DNA from: G020354785 sp964461435
Lineage (GTDB): Bacteria > Bacteroidota > Bacteroidia > Bacteroidales > UBA10428
NCBI GenBank assembly: GCA_964461435.1
Contig: CAYWUI010000005.1
Location: forward strand, 1-64,000
Reading direction: 5' to 3'
DNA: 64,000 nt
Of this stretch, positions 18,321 through 27,102 are shown piece by piece (the first letter of the stretch is position 1; each line of letters begins with the position of its first letter). The notes beneath the pieces were generated by a model. The model had not been told where the DNA came from. It did no database searches and worked only from the letters and a program-made list of their open reading frames with translations. The translations under genes and the position numbers were made by a program.

Positions 18321-19838
18321 CTAACTAATGGCTTCAGCTATAAGTGTGCCTGTTTCTGCCTTTCTCCCGGCCTCGTCCACAGCAACTATTTTAAGACTAT
18401 GATGCGCCTTGTCACCGGTAATATGCTCATAGGTAAAAGGCTTTTTGGTTGTCTGCGGAGAATGTTCCATAAGGCCTATTTTCTGGTTATCGCACCATAT
18501 TTCATATTGCTTTATAGGTTCATCACCTGCATATGGCGTATGCCATGTAAGTCTAATTATACGTTTATTGTCGGGCATCTCCTGGGTAAGAAGCGGCCCA
18601 CGCGGAGCTGTCAGATTTTGTGCAGGTAATTGAAAATAATTGGTTTTACCTTCTTTAATGGAATTTGTTATCCCCTCAATTTCACGTCTATCGGTTTTTG
18701 TCAGTCCGTCCGGTGCTACCTGCGCAGCTGAAAGGTTTTGCTGCAGCTGGCATTTCTTTATGTCATCGTCAATATGTCCTATCCCTGTTATTGCAGTATT
18801 AATACCCGGCGTTGTCAGGTTATACCGGACAAGGGAGCGACTGGGCAGTGCCTGGCTGCCAACATCACGTACAATATGTCCGGGGTTGTTTGACCAGGTA
18901 GCAGGTTTCGAATACATTGCGCCGTCTGCAAATACCTTCATGCCAATTATTCCCATATTTTTTGCTGCTGCGACAGGTATGACATTATACTGCATATTAA
19001 AGTTTAACCTGTCATTCGGATTTACCGCTACAAGCATGGCATCGATAATATTTTTTTCGTCCCTTTGAATCATCTCCATCATTACTGCAGGAGAATAATG
19101 TCCCGAGAATCCTATGTGACGAATCAGCTTTTCCTCGCCGGGATTCAAACCCGTATAATTTGTGCCGTCACGATAATCGAGGAGGGCGGCGAGAGCTCCA
19201 ATATGCTCGGCCTTCGGATCAGGATCATCAAGTCCCTCGTAAAGGGCGTCGACCTCTTCTATACTGCCCAGAGCATGAATAAGTACCATATCAATATAGG
19301 CACCCTGAGGATAATATCCTTTGCCGTCACCAAAAAGTTGTGTAAGGGTTCTTTTTATATCGTCAGCAGTTTTGGAACCTTCAGGACCATTAGTGAACAC
19401 CCTGATATTCTCGTCCTGCCATCCTCCCTTTGCCCACCGCAATCCGGTTTTACTGGTAAGGAATATAGATCTTCTGAGCGATTCATTATATCCCGGTTCA
19501 CCCGGCACCAGCTGCAGATGGCTGAATGCTTTTCCGTAATTTGACTGGCTTGGACCGTAAACATTCGAGGTGTCGTAATAATTTATTCCAAGATTAAAAG
19601 CTTTGAGGATAATCTTCACAGGATCAACATCTGCGGGAGTCCATTGAATTGAAGCCTGACCTCCAAGCCCCAGCGTTGTCACTTCAAAATCCAGTCTTCC
19701 GAATGCGCGTTTCATTGGCCTCTCTATGACAATCTTACCGTAATTTATATAGGGGGCAAAAGAGAGTCCTATCGAAGCTAATGCCGATGTTTGCAAAAAG
19801 CTGCGACGTGAAATTTTGAATTCTGATTTTTTTGCCAT
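18321..19838 (-). CDS. Tat-exported aldo/keto reductase with C-terminal fibronectin-like domain
   Basis: A 505-residue protein with a twin-arginine signal SRRSFLQTSALASIG (about residues 10-24). The aldo/keto reductase barrel (about 43-380) carries the Asp and Tyr in GINYYDTSNVYG, the Lys in TSKTGLRW and the His in MVLIHALG, so the catalytic tetrad looks intact. The last ~95 residues (LTAPRGPLLTQ onward) resemble a fibronectin type III domain. Export through Tat suggests folding with NADP in the cytoplasm. The substrate is unknown; a role in periplasmic carbohydrate metabolism is inference. Confidence 0.82.
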   Translation of the reverse strand: MAKKSEFKISRRSFLQTSALASIGLSFAPYINYGKIVIERPMKRAFGRLDFEVTTLGLGGQASIQWTPADVDPVKIILKAFNLGINYYDTSNVYGPSQSNYGKAFSHLQLVPGEPGYNESLRRSIFLTSKTGLRWAKGGWQDENIRVFTNGPEGSKTADDIKRTLTQLFGDGKGYYPQGAYIDMVLIHALGSIEEVDALYEGLDDPDPKAEHIGALAALLDYRDGTNYTGLNPGEEKLIRHIGFSGHYSPAVMMEMIQRDEKNIIDAMLVAVNPNDRLNFNMQYNVIPVAAAKNMGIIGMKVFADGAMYSKPATWSNNPGHIVRDVGSQALPSRSLVRYNLTTPGINTAITGIGHIDDDIKKCQLQQNLSAAQVAPDGLTKTDRREIEGITNSIKEGKTNYFQLPAQNLTAPRGPLLTQEMPDNKRIIRLTWHTPYAGDEPIKQYEIWCDNQKIGLMEHSPQTTKKPFTYEHITGDKAHHSLKIVAVDEAGRKAETGTLIAEAIS

Positions 19839-20283
19839 GATTGTCTTTTATCAGGTAATATAAAAAAATAACACATGATATGCAAAATTGTTTGAAAAAT
19901 TTATGATGGTTGTCTTTTACTGGCTGCCCGAGGGGATGTCCTTTTTCTTTGGCTTCCAGGGAGAAGGCGAGCCATTCGCAGAACCTAACTACCAATGGCA
20001 CTTTTAATGAGGAGCATTATATCTGGGCGGTCTTTTTTTTGAACTGGCAAAGATAAGAGTATACCATCCTTTAAAAGTATATGACGGTATAATATAAGAA
20101 TCCCGGCGATTTTCATTCCGGCAGTCCCTTAAGAACATCCCTTCAGAATAAATATTCAGTCCTGATACTAATAGGGAATTTGTTATTGCATTTATCTATT
20201 ATTAAAAATATTATGCATAAAACAGGAGGATTATTTAAATTAACACTTTCATTTAAGTTGTGATCCTAAATGCATAAAATAAT
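19839..20283. other. Intergenic region with a GC-richer patch
   Basis: About 445 bp between the divergent aldo/keto reductase and FecR genes. Most is AT-rich, but 19918-20000 is clearly richer in G+C than its surroundings and carries a short open frame (listed separately). The decamer ATGCATAAAA occurs at about 20212 and again at about 20270, just before the FecR gene. No RNA gene or mobile-element end was recognised. Confidence 0.35.
19903..20007 (+). other. Short open frame of 34 codons, unknown
   Basis: The frame begins with two ATG codons and ends in TAA. The peptide contains WLPEGMSFFFGFQGEGE and NYQWHF, and its DNA has a higher GC content than the region around it. It does not look like a signal peptide or a membrane protein, and I do not recognise it. 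It could be a small gene, a remnant of inserted DNA or chance; an opposite-strand frame also spans it. Confidence 0.2.
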
Positions 20284-20817
20284 ATGAAACTTGAGTCAAG
20301 GATCAAAAGAATACCTTTTGTGAAGTATTACTCAATGATCATCCTGATTTTGCTGCTGCTGGCTGCACTGGCATCCGGATTATCCAGATTGATATCATAT
20401 TATAATAAAAGAAAGAATTATGAATTCATAATAACAGGATCAGGCAATAACATTAAAACTATCGAGCTGGCCGACAGGACAATTGTATATCTTAACAGGG
20501 ATTCAAAATTGATTTATAGAAGTAGCTTTAATAAAACTGACAGGGAACTGATTCTTGAAGGAGAAGCTTACTTTGAGGTTGAAAATACAAATATGCTTCC
20601 TTTTGTGGTTTTTACAGATAAATCATCGGTGATGGTCAGGGGAACAAGGTTTAATATAAAGGAAGAACGGGACAATATAGTGGTAACTGTTATTTCAGGT
20701 GTCATTGCATTTTATGAAACGGAAAACAGCAGTAACCGGATAGAGTTGGGTCCTAATCAAAGCGCCAGCTATGATAAGAAAACAAATGAAATACGGATTC
20801 TAAACGTTTATCCATAA
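20284..20817 (+). CDS. Orphan FecR-domain membrane protein
   Basis: A 177-residue protein with a short cytoplasmic N-terminus, one membrane helix (about 17-38) and a periplasmic FecR domain (about 55-165). The FecR domain is recognisable from LADRTIVYLNRDSKLIY, LILEGEAYFEVE, VMVRGTRFNI and ELGPNQSASYD. FecR proteins relay signals from TonB-dependent receptors to ECF sigma factors. This one lacks the usual cytoplasmic anti-sigma segment and has no sigma or SusC/FecA gene beside it. It may therefore be a reduced or reassigned member. Confidence 0.8.
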   Translation: MKLESRIKRIPFVKYYSMIILILLLLAALASGLSRLISYYNKRKNYEFIITGSGNNIKTIELADRTIVYLNRDSKLIYRSSFNKTDRELILEGEAYFEVENTNMLPFVVFTDKSSVMVRGTRFNIKEERDNIVVTVISGVIAFYETENSSNRIELGPNQSASYDKKTNEIRILNVYP

Positions 20818-20927
20818 AAAGATGTTTTTATACTTCTGATATTAAAGGTGAATATACCGGCAGGATTGAAGGGATAGGAAGCGACGACATCCCTGTCAAT
20901 GCAGATTTTCAGTTTAAGGTTGAATAA
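20790..20927 (+). pseudogene. Possible coding remnant after the FecR gene
   Basis: A frame shifted relative to the FecR gene stays open for 45 codons and ends in TAA at 20925-20927. Its last ~25 residues (GEYTGRIEGIGSDDIP then VNADFQFKVE) look protein-like, but no start codon is available. It could be the tail of a decayed gene or of a frameshifted FecR extension. The evidence is only the residue composition. Confidence 0.25.
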
Positions 20928-20971
20928 GCAAGCCGCAGCAGTTATTTATAGGGGTATTGACCCTGAAAATT

Positions 20972-22042
20972 TTATCTGGATGTTTTTGACAGAGGGACTG
21001 AGCCTTTTGATGTAATAAGCCATAAATATGCCATCAGCCCGAGGATTATATATATCAGATTTGTTGCACTGTGTGCTATAAGAGCAAATATTTTTCCGTA
21101 AGTATAATCAATCCCATATACCGATAATGTCAGAATTACCATAAAGTGCCAGGAGCCAATGCCTCCCGGAATTGGAAGTACCATTGCAAGTCCTCCCATT
21201 ATAAAAGTCGTTGCACCTATATAAATGGAAAGATGTCTCGTGGGTTCATATGCCAGGAACACAACATAGAACATCAACAGCCACATCAGGAAAATAAAAA
21301 GTGTATGCCCTATAAAGCGCCACTTGTTTTTTAGCCTGAGAATAGTTTTAATACCTTCAATGAGATTATTTTTAAATTCATTAAGTTTCTGCCTTATGGT
21401 TATTCCCTGATGTTCTTTTCTTTTTTTCAGAAAATCCCTGATCTCAACATATACGAATACAACGGCAACAATAATCCCTATTCCGATAAGCATATTCTTT
21501 GGTGAAAGAATACTCCCGGTGCCGGCGGTATTATTTAATGTATTTTCTTGGAAAACCTCGTTAAAAATTTTGCTTATTCTGTTTATATCAAATATTTGTT
21601 TTATTTTGCCAATCTGGGTGGAAATTATAAGGACTGTAAGCAATATTAGTGTAATAAAATCCGTGGATCTCTCAGAGAAGACTGTGCCGGCGAGCTTTGA
21701 GAAAGGTATCTTTTCATATTTTGAAAGCAGTTTGCACCTTCCTACCTCTCCGGCCCTGGGTAAAAAAAGATTTACCAGGTATAAAAACAATACTGACAGG
21801 AAGGTATTGAAAAGTCTGGGCTTATAACCTAACTGGACAATGAGCATGTTCCATCTGACAGCCCTGCTGACCTGCGATAATATGCTAAAAACTACTGACA
21901 GTGCTATCCAGAAGTAATTCACTCCCCTCAGGGCATTTTTTAAGTTTTCCCATCCCACGTCTCCAAAAATTCCCCAGAGAAGAATGATGCCAATACCAAG
22001 AAAAGTGACAAACTTTACTATGTTTATAAAGATTTTCTTCAT
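20972..22042 (-). CDS. Flippase-like membrane protein of the lysylphosphatidylglycerol synthase TM family (UPF0104)
   Basis: A 356-residue integral membrane protein with about 8 hydrophobic helices. The SRAVRWNMLIVQLGYK segment followed by LFLPRAGEVGRCKLLSKYE is diagnostic of the UPF0104/LPG_synthase_TM family. So is VLPIPGGIGSWHF near the C-terminus. Members are membrane proteins related to the flippase half of MprF; the substrate here is unknown. I chose the ATG at 22040-22042 (MKKIF...), because the 11 extra upstream residues would require a TTG start and lack conservation features. Confidence 0.83.
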   Translation of the reverse strand: MKKIFINIVKFVTFLGIGIILLWGIFGDVGWENLKNALRGVNYFWIALSVVFSILSQVSRAVRWNMLIVQLGYKPRLFNTFLSVLFLYLVNLFLPRAGEVGRCKLLSKYEKIPFSKLAGTVFSERSTDFITLILLTVLIISTQIGKIKQIFDINRISKIFNEVFQENTLNNTAGTGSILSPKNMLIGIGIIVAVVFVYVEIRDFLKKRKEHQGITIRQKLNEFKNNLIEGIKTILRLKNKWRFIGHTLFIFLMWLLMFYVVFLAYEPTRHLSIYIGATTFIMGGLAMVLPIPGGIGSWHFMVILTLSVYGIDYTYGKIFALIAHSATNLIYIILGLMAYLWLITSKGSVPLSKTSR

Positions 22043-22268
22043 CCGGTTGTTAAAACTCTCTCTAAAAAGTTGCAAATGTAATGATTAAATAGAAATATAA
22101 ACTGTGAAAATCATATTAAATTTTAACAATAATTAAAAAAATAATAAATCAAATAGCTATATATCAGAATTGTATTAATAAAAATCCGGGACCGTCATAA
22201 TATAATATCTATACTGGATTAATCCGGCATGCAAATTTATGAAGTGACTCACCTGGCAATTATTACAA

Positions 22269-22754
22269 TCATGTCTTTTTTGATATTTTGTCCATTTCAA
22301 GATCTGTTTTCCTGAATTCCACGACAAGACCTACACATCTGTATTCATTCATTTCTCTCTCAGACCCTTCAGGGACCGATATTTTAATAATCAGATTACG
22401 AGTGGATTCGTTCGTGAATATTACATGATCGCTGTAATCATAATCGGCGTTATCATAAATAATTGTGCTGTCTTCACTATCTTCAATTATCCTGAAACGC
22501 AGATCGCCGAATTTTCTGTGGGCACACACTGATATATAATAGTCTTCTTCACCGTAAGCAATAATTTTAAACTCTGATGTCTGTCCTCTTTTGAAAAGAG
22601 CGCTCTTTGATTGCCTGCTATAGAAGAATGTATAATCACCATAAATACAATGGAACTGATGGTATCCTGTGCAATCCTGTGCAAATGAACATATTGTTAT
22701 TATAATTGATAAAACGGGAATTAATATAAGCTTCATGTTAAGTAGAGTTTTCAT
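22269..22754 (-). CDS. Small secreted protein Y (copy A) of a duplicated X-Y module
   Basis: A 161-residue protein of no family I can name. A signal peptide (about 1-26, ending SFAQ) precedes a beta-rich domain containing YYISVCAHRKFGDLRFRI, then TIIYDN and CVGLVVEF near the end. The same order of features (signal peptide, early Cys, RIAICG, ILYDN, CVAIMFGF) is found in the 148-residue protein at 39075-39521, so the two are paralogues. It starts 22 bp after the lipoprotein X gene of copy A and is the last gene of the ABC-X-Y operon. An alternative ATG lies six codons in. Confidence 0.7.
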   Translation of the reverse strand: MKTLLNMKLILIPVLSIIITICSFAQDCTGYHQFHCIYGDYTFFYSRQSKSALFKRGQTSEFKIIAYGEEDYYISVCAHRKFGDLRFRIIEDSEDSTIIYDNADYDYSDHVIFTNESTRNLIIKISVPEGSEREMNEYRCVGLVVEFRKTDLEMDKISKKT

Positions 22755-22776
22755 TTGTATTGATAATTCAGAATAA

Positions 22777-23676
22777 TCAGATTTCAGAAATATGTATGAT
22801 TTTATTCCGGGTCTGTATTACTATTTGCTTTAATTCATAAAATTCTTTTTCATTGATTTTAAATTTATCACCTCCACCGATAATGATTCTTCCATCTTCA
22901 CCTTTTCTTACATTTGTCTTTACTTTTTCAACGGCAATATTTTTAAAGAATTCAAACAACGGCTCAACAATTTCCAGGATACTTGAAACATTAGGATCAT
23001 CAGAATACTCATAGGAATATTTCATGATGTTATCAAATGCTACTTTCTGATCAACAATACGTTGTATTGTCGGATTATCAGGATTATAATCCCCGACCAG
23101 GTTAAGAGACAGATATAAAAACTCAACAAAGCCTCCGAGCGATATAATGGCAAAAGTATTTTCTTTATTATTGCGGACAAGATAATTAGTCAGATCTGTA
23201 AGTGCTTCTTCAGAAATAGTACTTAAGGAGTCAATATTTCGAATATTTTTTTCTATTCTGTCAACCAGATTTTTATCAAAGGCTGAAGAAATTCTGGTTT
23301 TTTCACTTAACGAGTAAATCACCTGAAGATAATCTATTGATTCTTTATATCTTTCAAACAAAGTGATGTAACCAAGATCAGCAACATATACACCTAAAAT
23401 TAATGACTGTGATTTCGAATCAAGATATTGATCAGCTTTTCTTACAGGCAGCAGTATTGTATTATCAAACTGTAATCCGGCACTATCAATAACAATAAAC
23501 ATTTCATCGGGAGAGGGAAACCGATAATACACCTTTTTTATCCTGTTTTCCAGTTGAGCATAAGTGCTGGTGTCCTCTTCATACCTGTCTGATTTATTAT
23601 ATGAAGACCGGTCAGGCTTACAGCAGTAAACTGCCATGAGTGCAAACAAAAAGAAAAAATACCTGGTTGTAATCAT
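22777..23676 (-). CDS. Lipoprotein X (copy A) of a duplicated X-Y module
   Basis: A 299-residue lipoprotein: a hydrophobic N-terminus ends at a double Cys (residues 18-19) with a lipobox-like AVYC. The body is mostly helical, with FPSPDEMF (about 53-60), ILGVYVADLG, ISLGGFVEFLYLSLNLVG and a C-terminal helix. A paralogue at 39535-40476 shares PSPxE, SAG, LxLGxYxxDL and GG(F/W)xExLY at the same spacing. Its ATG overlaps the stop of the ABC fusion gene (ATGA, 23673-23676), so the two are translationally coupled and probably act together. Function unknown. Confidence 0.72.
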   Translation of the reverse strand: MITTRYFFFLFALMAVYCCKPDRSSYNKSDRYEEDTSTYAQLENRIKKVYYRFPSPDEMFIVIDSAGLQFDNTILLPVRKADQYLDSKSQSLILGVYVADLGYITLFERYKESIDYLQVIYSLSEKTRISSAFDKNLVDRIEKNIRNIDSLSTISEEALTDLTNYLVRNNKENTFAIISLGGFVEFLYLSLNLVGDYNPDNPTIQRIVDQKVAFDNIMKYSYEYSDDPNVSSILEIVEPLFEFFKNIAVEKVKTNVRKGEDGRIIIGGGDKFKINEKEFYELKQIVIQTRNKIIHISEI

Positions 23677-26600
23677 TTGTTTAATAATTTTTTTATCCTG
23701 ATTGTTTCAGAAAAGTTAATTAATTTTTTTAACAACTCAAAGATAAGCAAGATATATAAAATAAAAATCATTGTCCAGATTACGATCAGGTCAAACCAGA
23801 ATGTATCGATATACATATTGCCTATGCGTTTAAAAGGTGCAAAAAAATGTGATCTGCCATATTTTGATTCGGGGGTTTTATAAACAGGTTCTGCTTTCTG
23901 AATAAGGTTGTTCTTATGTTCGAGGATTTTGACATTATCCCTTTTATTTAATACTAATTCGGCTATCTGGTAATTAAAGTTATCGTTTTTTAGTCTTAAT
24001 AAATTGGATATCCCGTTGTATTCCGCTTCCATATTTTCAATCTTCCTGTCTTTTCTTTCAATTATCCGTGTCAGATCTCTTGAGTAATGTCGTTTTAAAA
24101 AACCCAGATAATTCCTGGTATCGTGCGCAAGATTCAGATTAAATGAATTTATCTTCAGATTATCAATTCCTTTAAATAAGGGGATATTATCATTTCTGTT
24201 GATTTTATACAGCTCATTTTCCAATAGAACAAGGTCATTTTCAAGCTTTTTCCTGTTTTGTTTTAATTTAAAATTCTTCTCACACAGGTTTAATTTCAGT
24301 TGCAGTTCAGGTACCAGATAGTTCATCATAAATGAAGCGTGGCTTTCTTCTTTTTCTATGTCATAAAGATTTTTCTGGTACTTGTTATTTCTGAACTGGT
24401 AAACAGCCAGTGCTTCATATGCCCAGCGTGATGCCATAATATCCCCTACAAATGGCACATAATATTGTGATGTTATATTTCTGTTCAGTTTATCGAATTT
24501 AACCATAGCACCACCCAGCAAAATTTGCGGAACAAGCAATAATGGAATCAGAATATAGATAGCTACAACCGATTTCATGGTATTTGATATATTTAAGCCC
24601 ATCATATTTGAAAACAGGGACAGGGAGAAGAGCATCAGCCAGAACGGGATTAACATGTCCTTAATACCAAGGATCCGGTTGCCTATCAGCACGAAAGAGA
24701 GTGTTTGCACTGCTGACAGGGCAAAAAGCAAAACAACTTTTGAATTAAAATAACTGAATTTGCTGAGATTTAAGAATGATTCCCTTTGAATTATTCTGCT
24801 GTCTCTGATTATCTCTTCCGCACTTACCATCAGTCCGAGAAACAGGGCCACTATAACACCCATAAAAATAAAAATCGGCAGGTTCAGGTTCTCACTGAAA
24901 ATGTAAACTTTGGGATTATCAGCAGTCCCTATATTATACTTTGTTAAAATAGCAAGTATAAATGCCAATATTGGCGCTTCCAGAAGATTTATAGCCATAT
25001 ACTGTTTATCAGTAATTTTTGAATAAATATTTCGCAGTGTATATATTATGAATTGCTTTAATTTACCCGGTATGCTGAAATAGCTTTCAGGAATATTCAA
25101 CCTGACGCCAACAAAATCTTTATACCGCGGTTCAATTTTCTTTTTATATAACTGATACCATTCTTCAGCCGATACCAGTCTTTCCTTGGCAAATTCTCCG
25201 GAATCATTAACCTTTTTTGCTTCAATAATCTGAAGGACCTGCTCGGGATTCACATTGCCACATGTCAGGCACTCACTGTCTTCGGCATTAATTAACTGAT
25301 TGGAAGTTTTAAAGTATACTACTGCATCCAGGGGATCTCCGTAATATACGACTCTTCCGCCTTTATCCATTACCAGGAGCTTATCGAATAATTTGAAAAT
25401 ATCAGAAGAGGGCTGATGTATATTAACTATAAGCAACTTGCCTTTTTGAGCCTGCTTCTTCAGCAAGTCCATAACCATTTCAGAATCTGTGGATGACAGT
25501 CCGGATGTAGGTTCATCAACAAACAGGATGTATGGTTCCCTTATTAACTCGAGTCCGATATTCAGCCTTTTGCGCTGACCTCCGCTAATGTACTTTTTTA
25601 GCGGATTGCCCACTTTCAAATCTTTGACATCAAATAAGTCCAGATCGAGCAGAATCCTGTCAACAAGTTTATTAATCTTACTGTCAGAAAAATCCTTAAA
25701 ACATAATTTTGCGTTAAAATAGAGGTTCTGGTATACTGTTAACTCTTCAATAAGCAGATCATCCTGGGGAATATAGCCAACGATCCCTTCCAGCATTTCT
25801 TTATCTTTATTTATATCATAACCGTTTATCAGGACTCTTCCGCTTACAGGACTGAGGCTGCCGTTTAAAACATTAAGCAGGGTTGATTTTCCTACTCCGC
25901 TTCCTCCCATTACACCAATCATCTGTCCAGATTCCTCTGAAAAACTGAAAGGGTAAATGCCATTGTCGCTGTTTTTAAACTTAAATTCAATATCAATTGC
26001 GGTGAAGCGGAGCTTGAAGCCGACTTCTGATTTCAGGAATAAATTGGCAATCTCACTGTAATAAATAGAACCTAAAATCGGACTTCTTATCGAGGCACCT
26101 TTATCAAGAATATAAGTCCGTTCAGGAATAATTTTTCTGCCGTTAAGATATAATTGATCATCAGCTTCGACATGACGGAATACATAAATATTTGTAAGAG
26201 GCATATAGAGAAAGAGAATTTTGCCTTTTATGTAATTCTTTTGTATATGTCCTATGTTTTTATATTCAGGATTCTTATTGCTGTCAATGACCAGGACATT
26301 TTTTTTATCAGGTACCTTGTTAATAGAATCGAATATAAACGCCCTGCTGCTGTTAAATTCTCCTTCATCAAACTTCAGGGTAATTGAAAGTGTTTTCAGA
26401 TAATCTGATTCAGCTTCATCAAGTTCTTCCTTAAGATTCATTATATCTAATATCTGCAACAGTACTAATGCCTTTTGTCTCTGCTCCAGTATTTTGTTTA
26501 CATGTTCACAGATAATAACAGATTTTACAGCGAACAGTGAATTTCTTTTTTTTTCCTCCAATTTTACTTTTTCTTTTAGTCCACTGTAATAAAACTCATA

Positions 26601-26753
26601 CATCATCAGGTACTGATTGATCTTGTCGGGGTTGACCAGTTGTCTCAGATAGGACTCAACGATAGCTTTGGCTGCCTTAACTTTATCTTTGCTTAGTGAT
26701 TGAGCAACAACTGCAAATAATCTCAATATAGATTTTAAAATAGTTTCAGTCAT
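23673..26753 (-). CDS. TerB-like/FHA-like/ABCG-type transporter fusion
   Basis: A 1026-residue protein. Residues 1-135 are helical and resemble a TerB domain; about 150-240 are beta-rich and resemble a forkhead-associated domain. The ABC ATPase follows, with Walker A GGSGVGKST at 283-291, signature SGGQRKR at 390-396, Walker B with DEP at 413-415 and the H-loop NIHQPSS at about 444. Five or so membrane helices (588-750) form an ABCG-like permease. A long coiled coil (about 800-980) precedes a final membrane helix. The gene overlaps lipoprotein X by 4 bp. The cargo is unknown; export to lipoprotein partners is inference. Confidence 0.82.
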   Translation of the reverse strand: MTETILKSILRLFAVVAQSLSKDKVKAAKAIVESYLRQLVNPDKINQYLMMYEFYYSGLKEKVKLEEKKRNSLFAVKSVIICEHVNKILEQRQKALVLLQILDIMNLKEELDEAESDYLKTLSITLKFDEGEFNSSRAFIFDSINKVPDKKNVLVIDSNKNPEYKNIGHIQKNYIKGKILFLYMPLTNIYVFRHVEADDQLYLNGRKIIPERTYILDKGASIRSPILGSIYYSEIANLFLKSEVGFKLRFTAIDIEFKFKNSDNGIYPFSFSEESGQMIGVMGGSGVGKSTLLNVLNGSLSPVSGRVLINGYDINKDKEMLEGIVGYIPQDDLLIEELTVYQNLYFNAKLCFKDFSDSKINKLVDRILLDLDLFDVKDLKVGNPLKKYISGGQRKRLNIGLELIREPYILFVDEPTSGLSSTDSEMVMDLLKKQAQKGKLLIVNIHQPSSDIFKLFDKLLVMDKGGRVVYYGDPLDAVVYFKTSNQLINAEDSECLTCGNVNPEQVLQIIEAKKVNDSGEFAKERLVSAEEWYQLYKKKIEPRYKDFVGVRLNIPESYFSIPGKLKQFIIYTLRNIYSKITDKQYMAINLLEAPILAFILAILTKYNIGTADNPKVYIFSENLNLPIFIFMGVIVALFLGLMVSAEEIIRDSRIIQRESFLNLSKFSYFNSKVVLLFALSAVQTLSFVLIGNRILGIKDMLIPFWLMLFSLSLFSNMMGLNISNTMKSVVAIYILIPLLLVPQILLGGAMVKFDKLNRNITSQYYVPFVGDIMASRWAYEALAVYQFRNNKYQKNLYDIEKEESHASFMMNYLVPELQLKLNLCEKNFKLKQNRKKLENDLVLLENELYKINRNDNIPLFKGIDNLKINSFNLNLAHDTRNYLGFLKRHYSRDLTRIIERKDRKIENMEAEYNGISNLLRLKNDNFNYQIAELVLNKRDNVKILEHKNNLIQKAEPVYKTPESKYGRSHFFAPFKRIGNMYIDTFWFDLIVIWTMIFILYILLIFELLKKLINFSETIRIKKLLNK

Positions 26754-27102
26754 CCTGCTAACTTTCTTATAATCCGGATTTTACCGGACAATTAAAATAT
26801 AAAAGAAGTTTGTATGCATAAAGTTACTCTTAATCAAATGTATTATTTATCTGTATTTAATACAAGCATATTTTTTTTAATTTCTTAACAATGAATGACA
26901 CTGATTCTTATTAATGACTGAATAGCAATAATTTCTTCTTAACCGGAGGGGATTTACTTTTCATTGTTTAATCAGGTACTATATATTCAAATAAAAAAAA
27001 TTATTATATTTTTACTTATGAATTATTATTACAAGATCTTTGCACATATAATGATAAGTGCTTGCATTGATTTTATGGTAAAATGATTTTTAAAAAAATT
27101 TA
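26754..27102. other. Divergent AT-rich intergenic region
   Basis: About 350 bp between the ABC fusion gene (minus) and the response regulator gene (plus). Promoters for both must lie here or nearby. A TCTTTGC near 27038 is the closest match to a -7 box for the plus strand but lacks the TA. No gene, terminator or repeat was recognised. Confidence 0.35.

Noticed and set aside
19065..19544. 159-codon plus-strand ORF opposite the aldo/keto reductase
   Set aside because: Shadow of a well-supported enzyme gene; composition is that of antisense translation.
19735..20001. 88-codon minus-strand ORF overlapping the reductase N-terminus
   Set aside because: Its first half covers the coding sequence for the Tat signal in another frame; only the GC-rich tail is unexplained and is reported separately.
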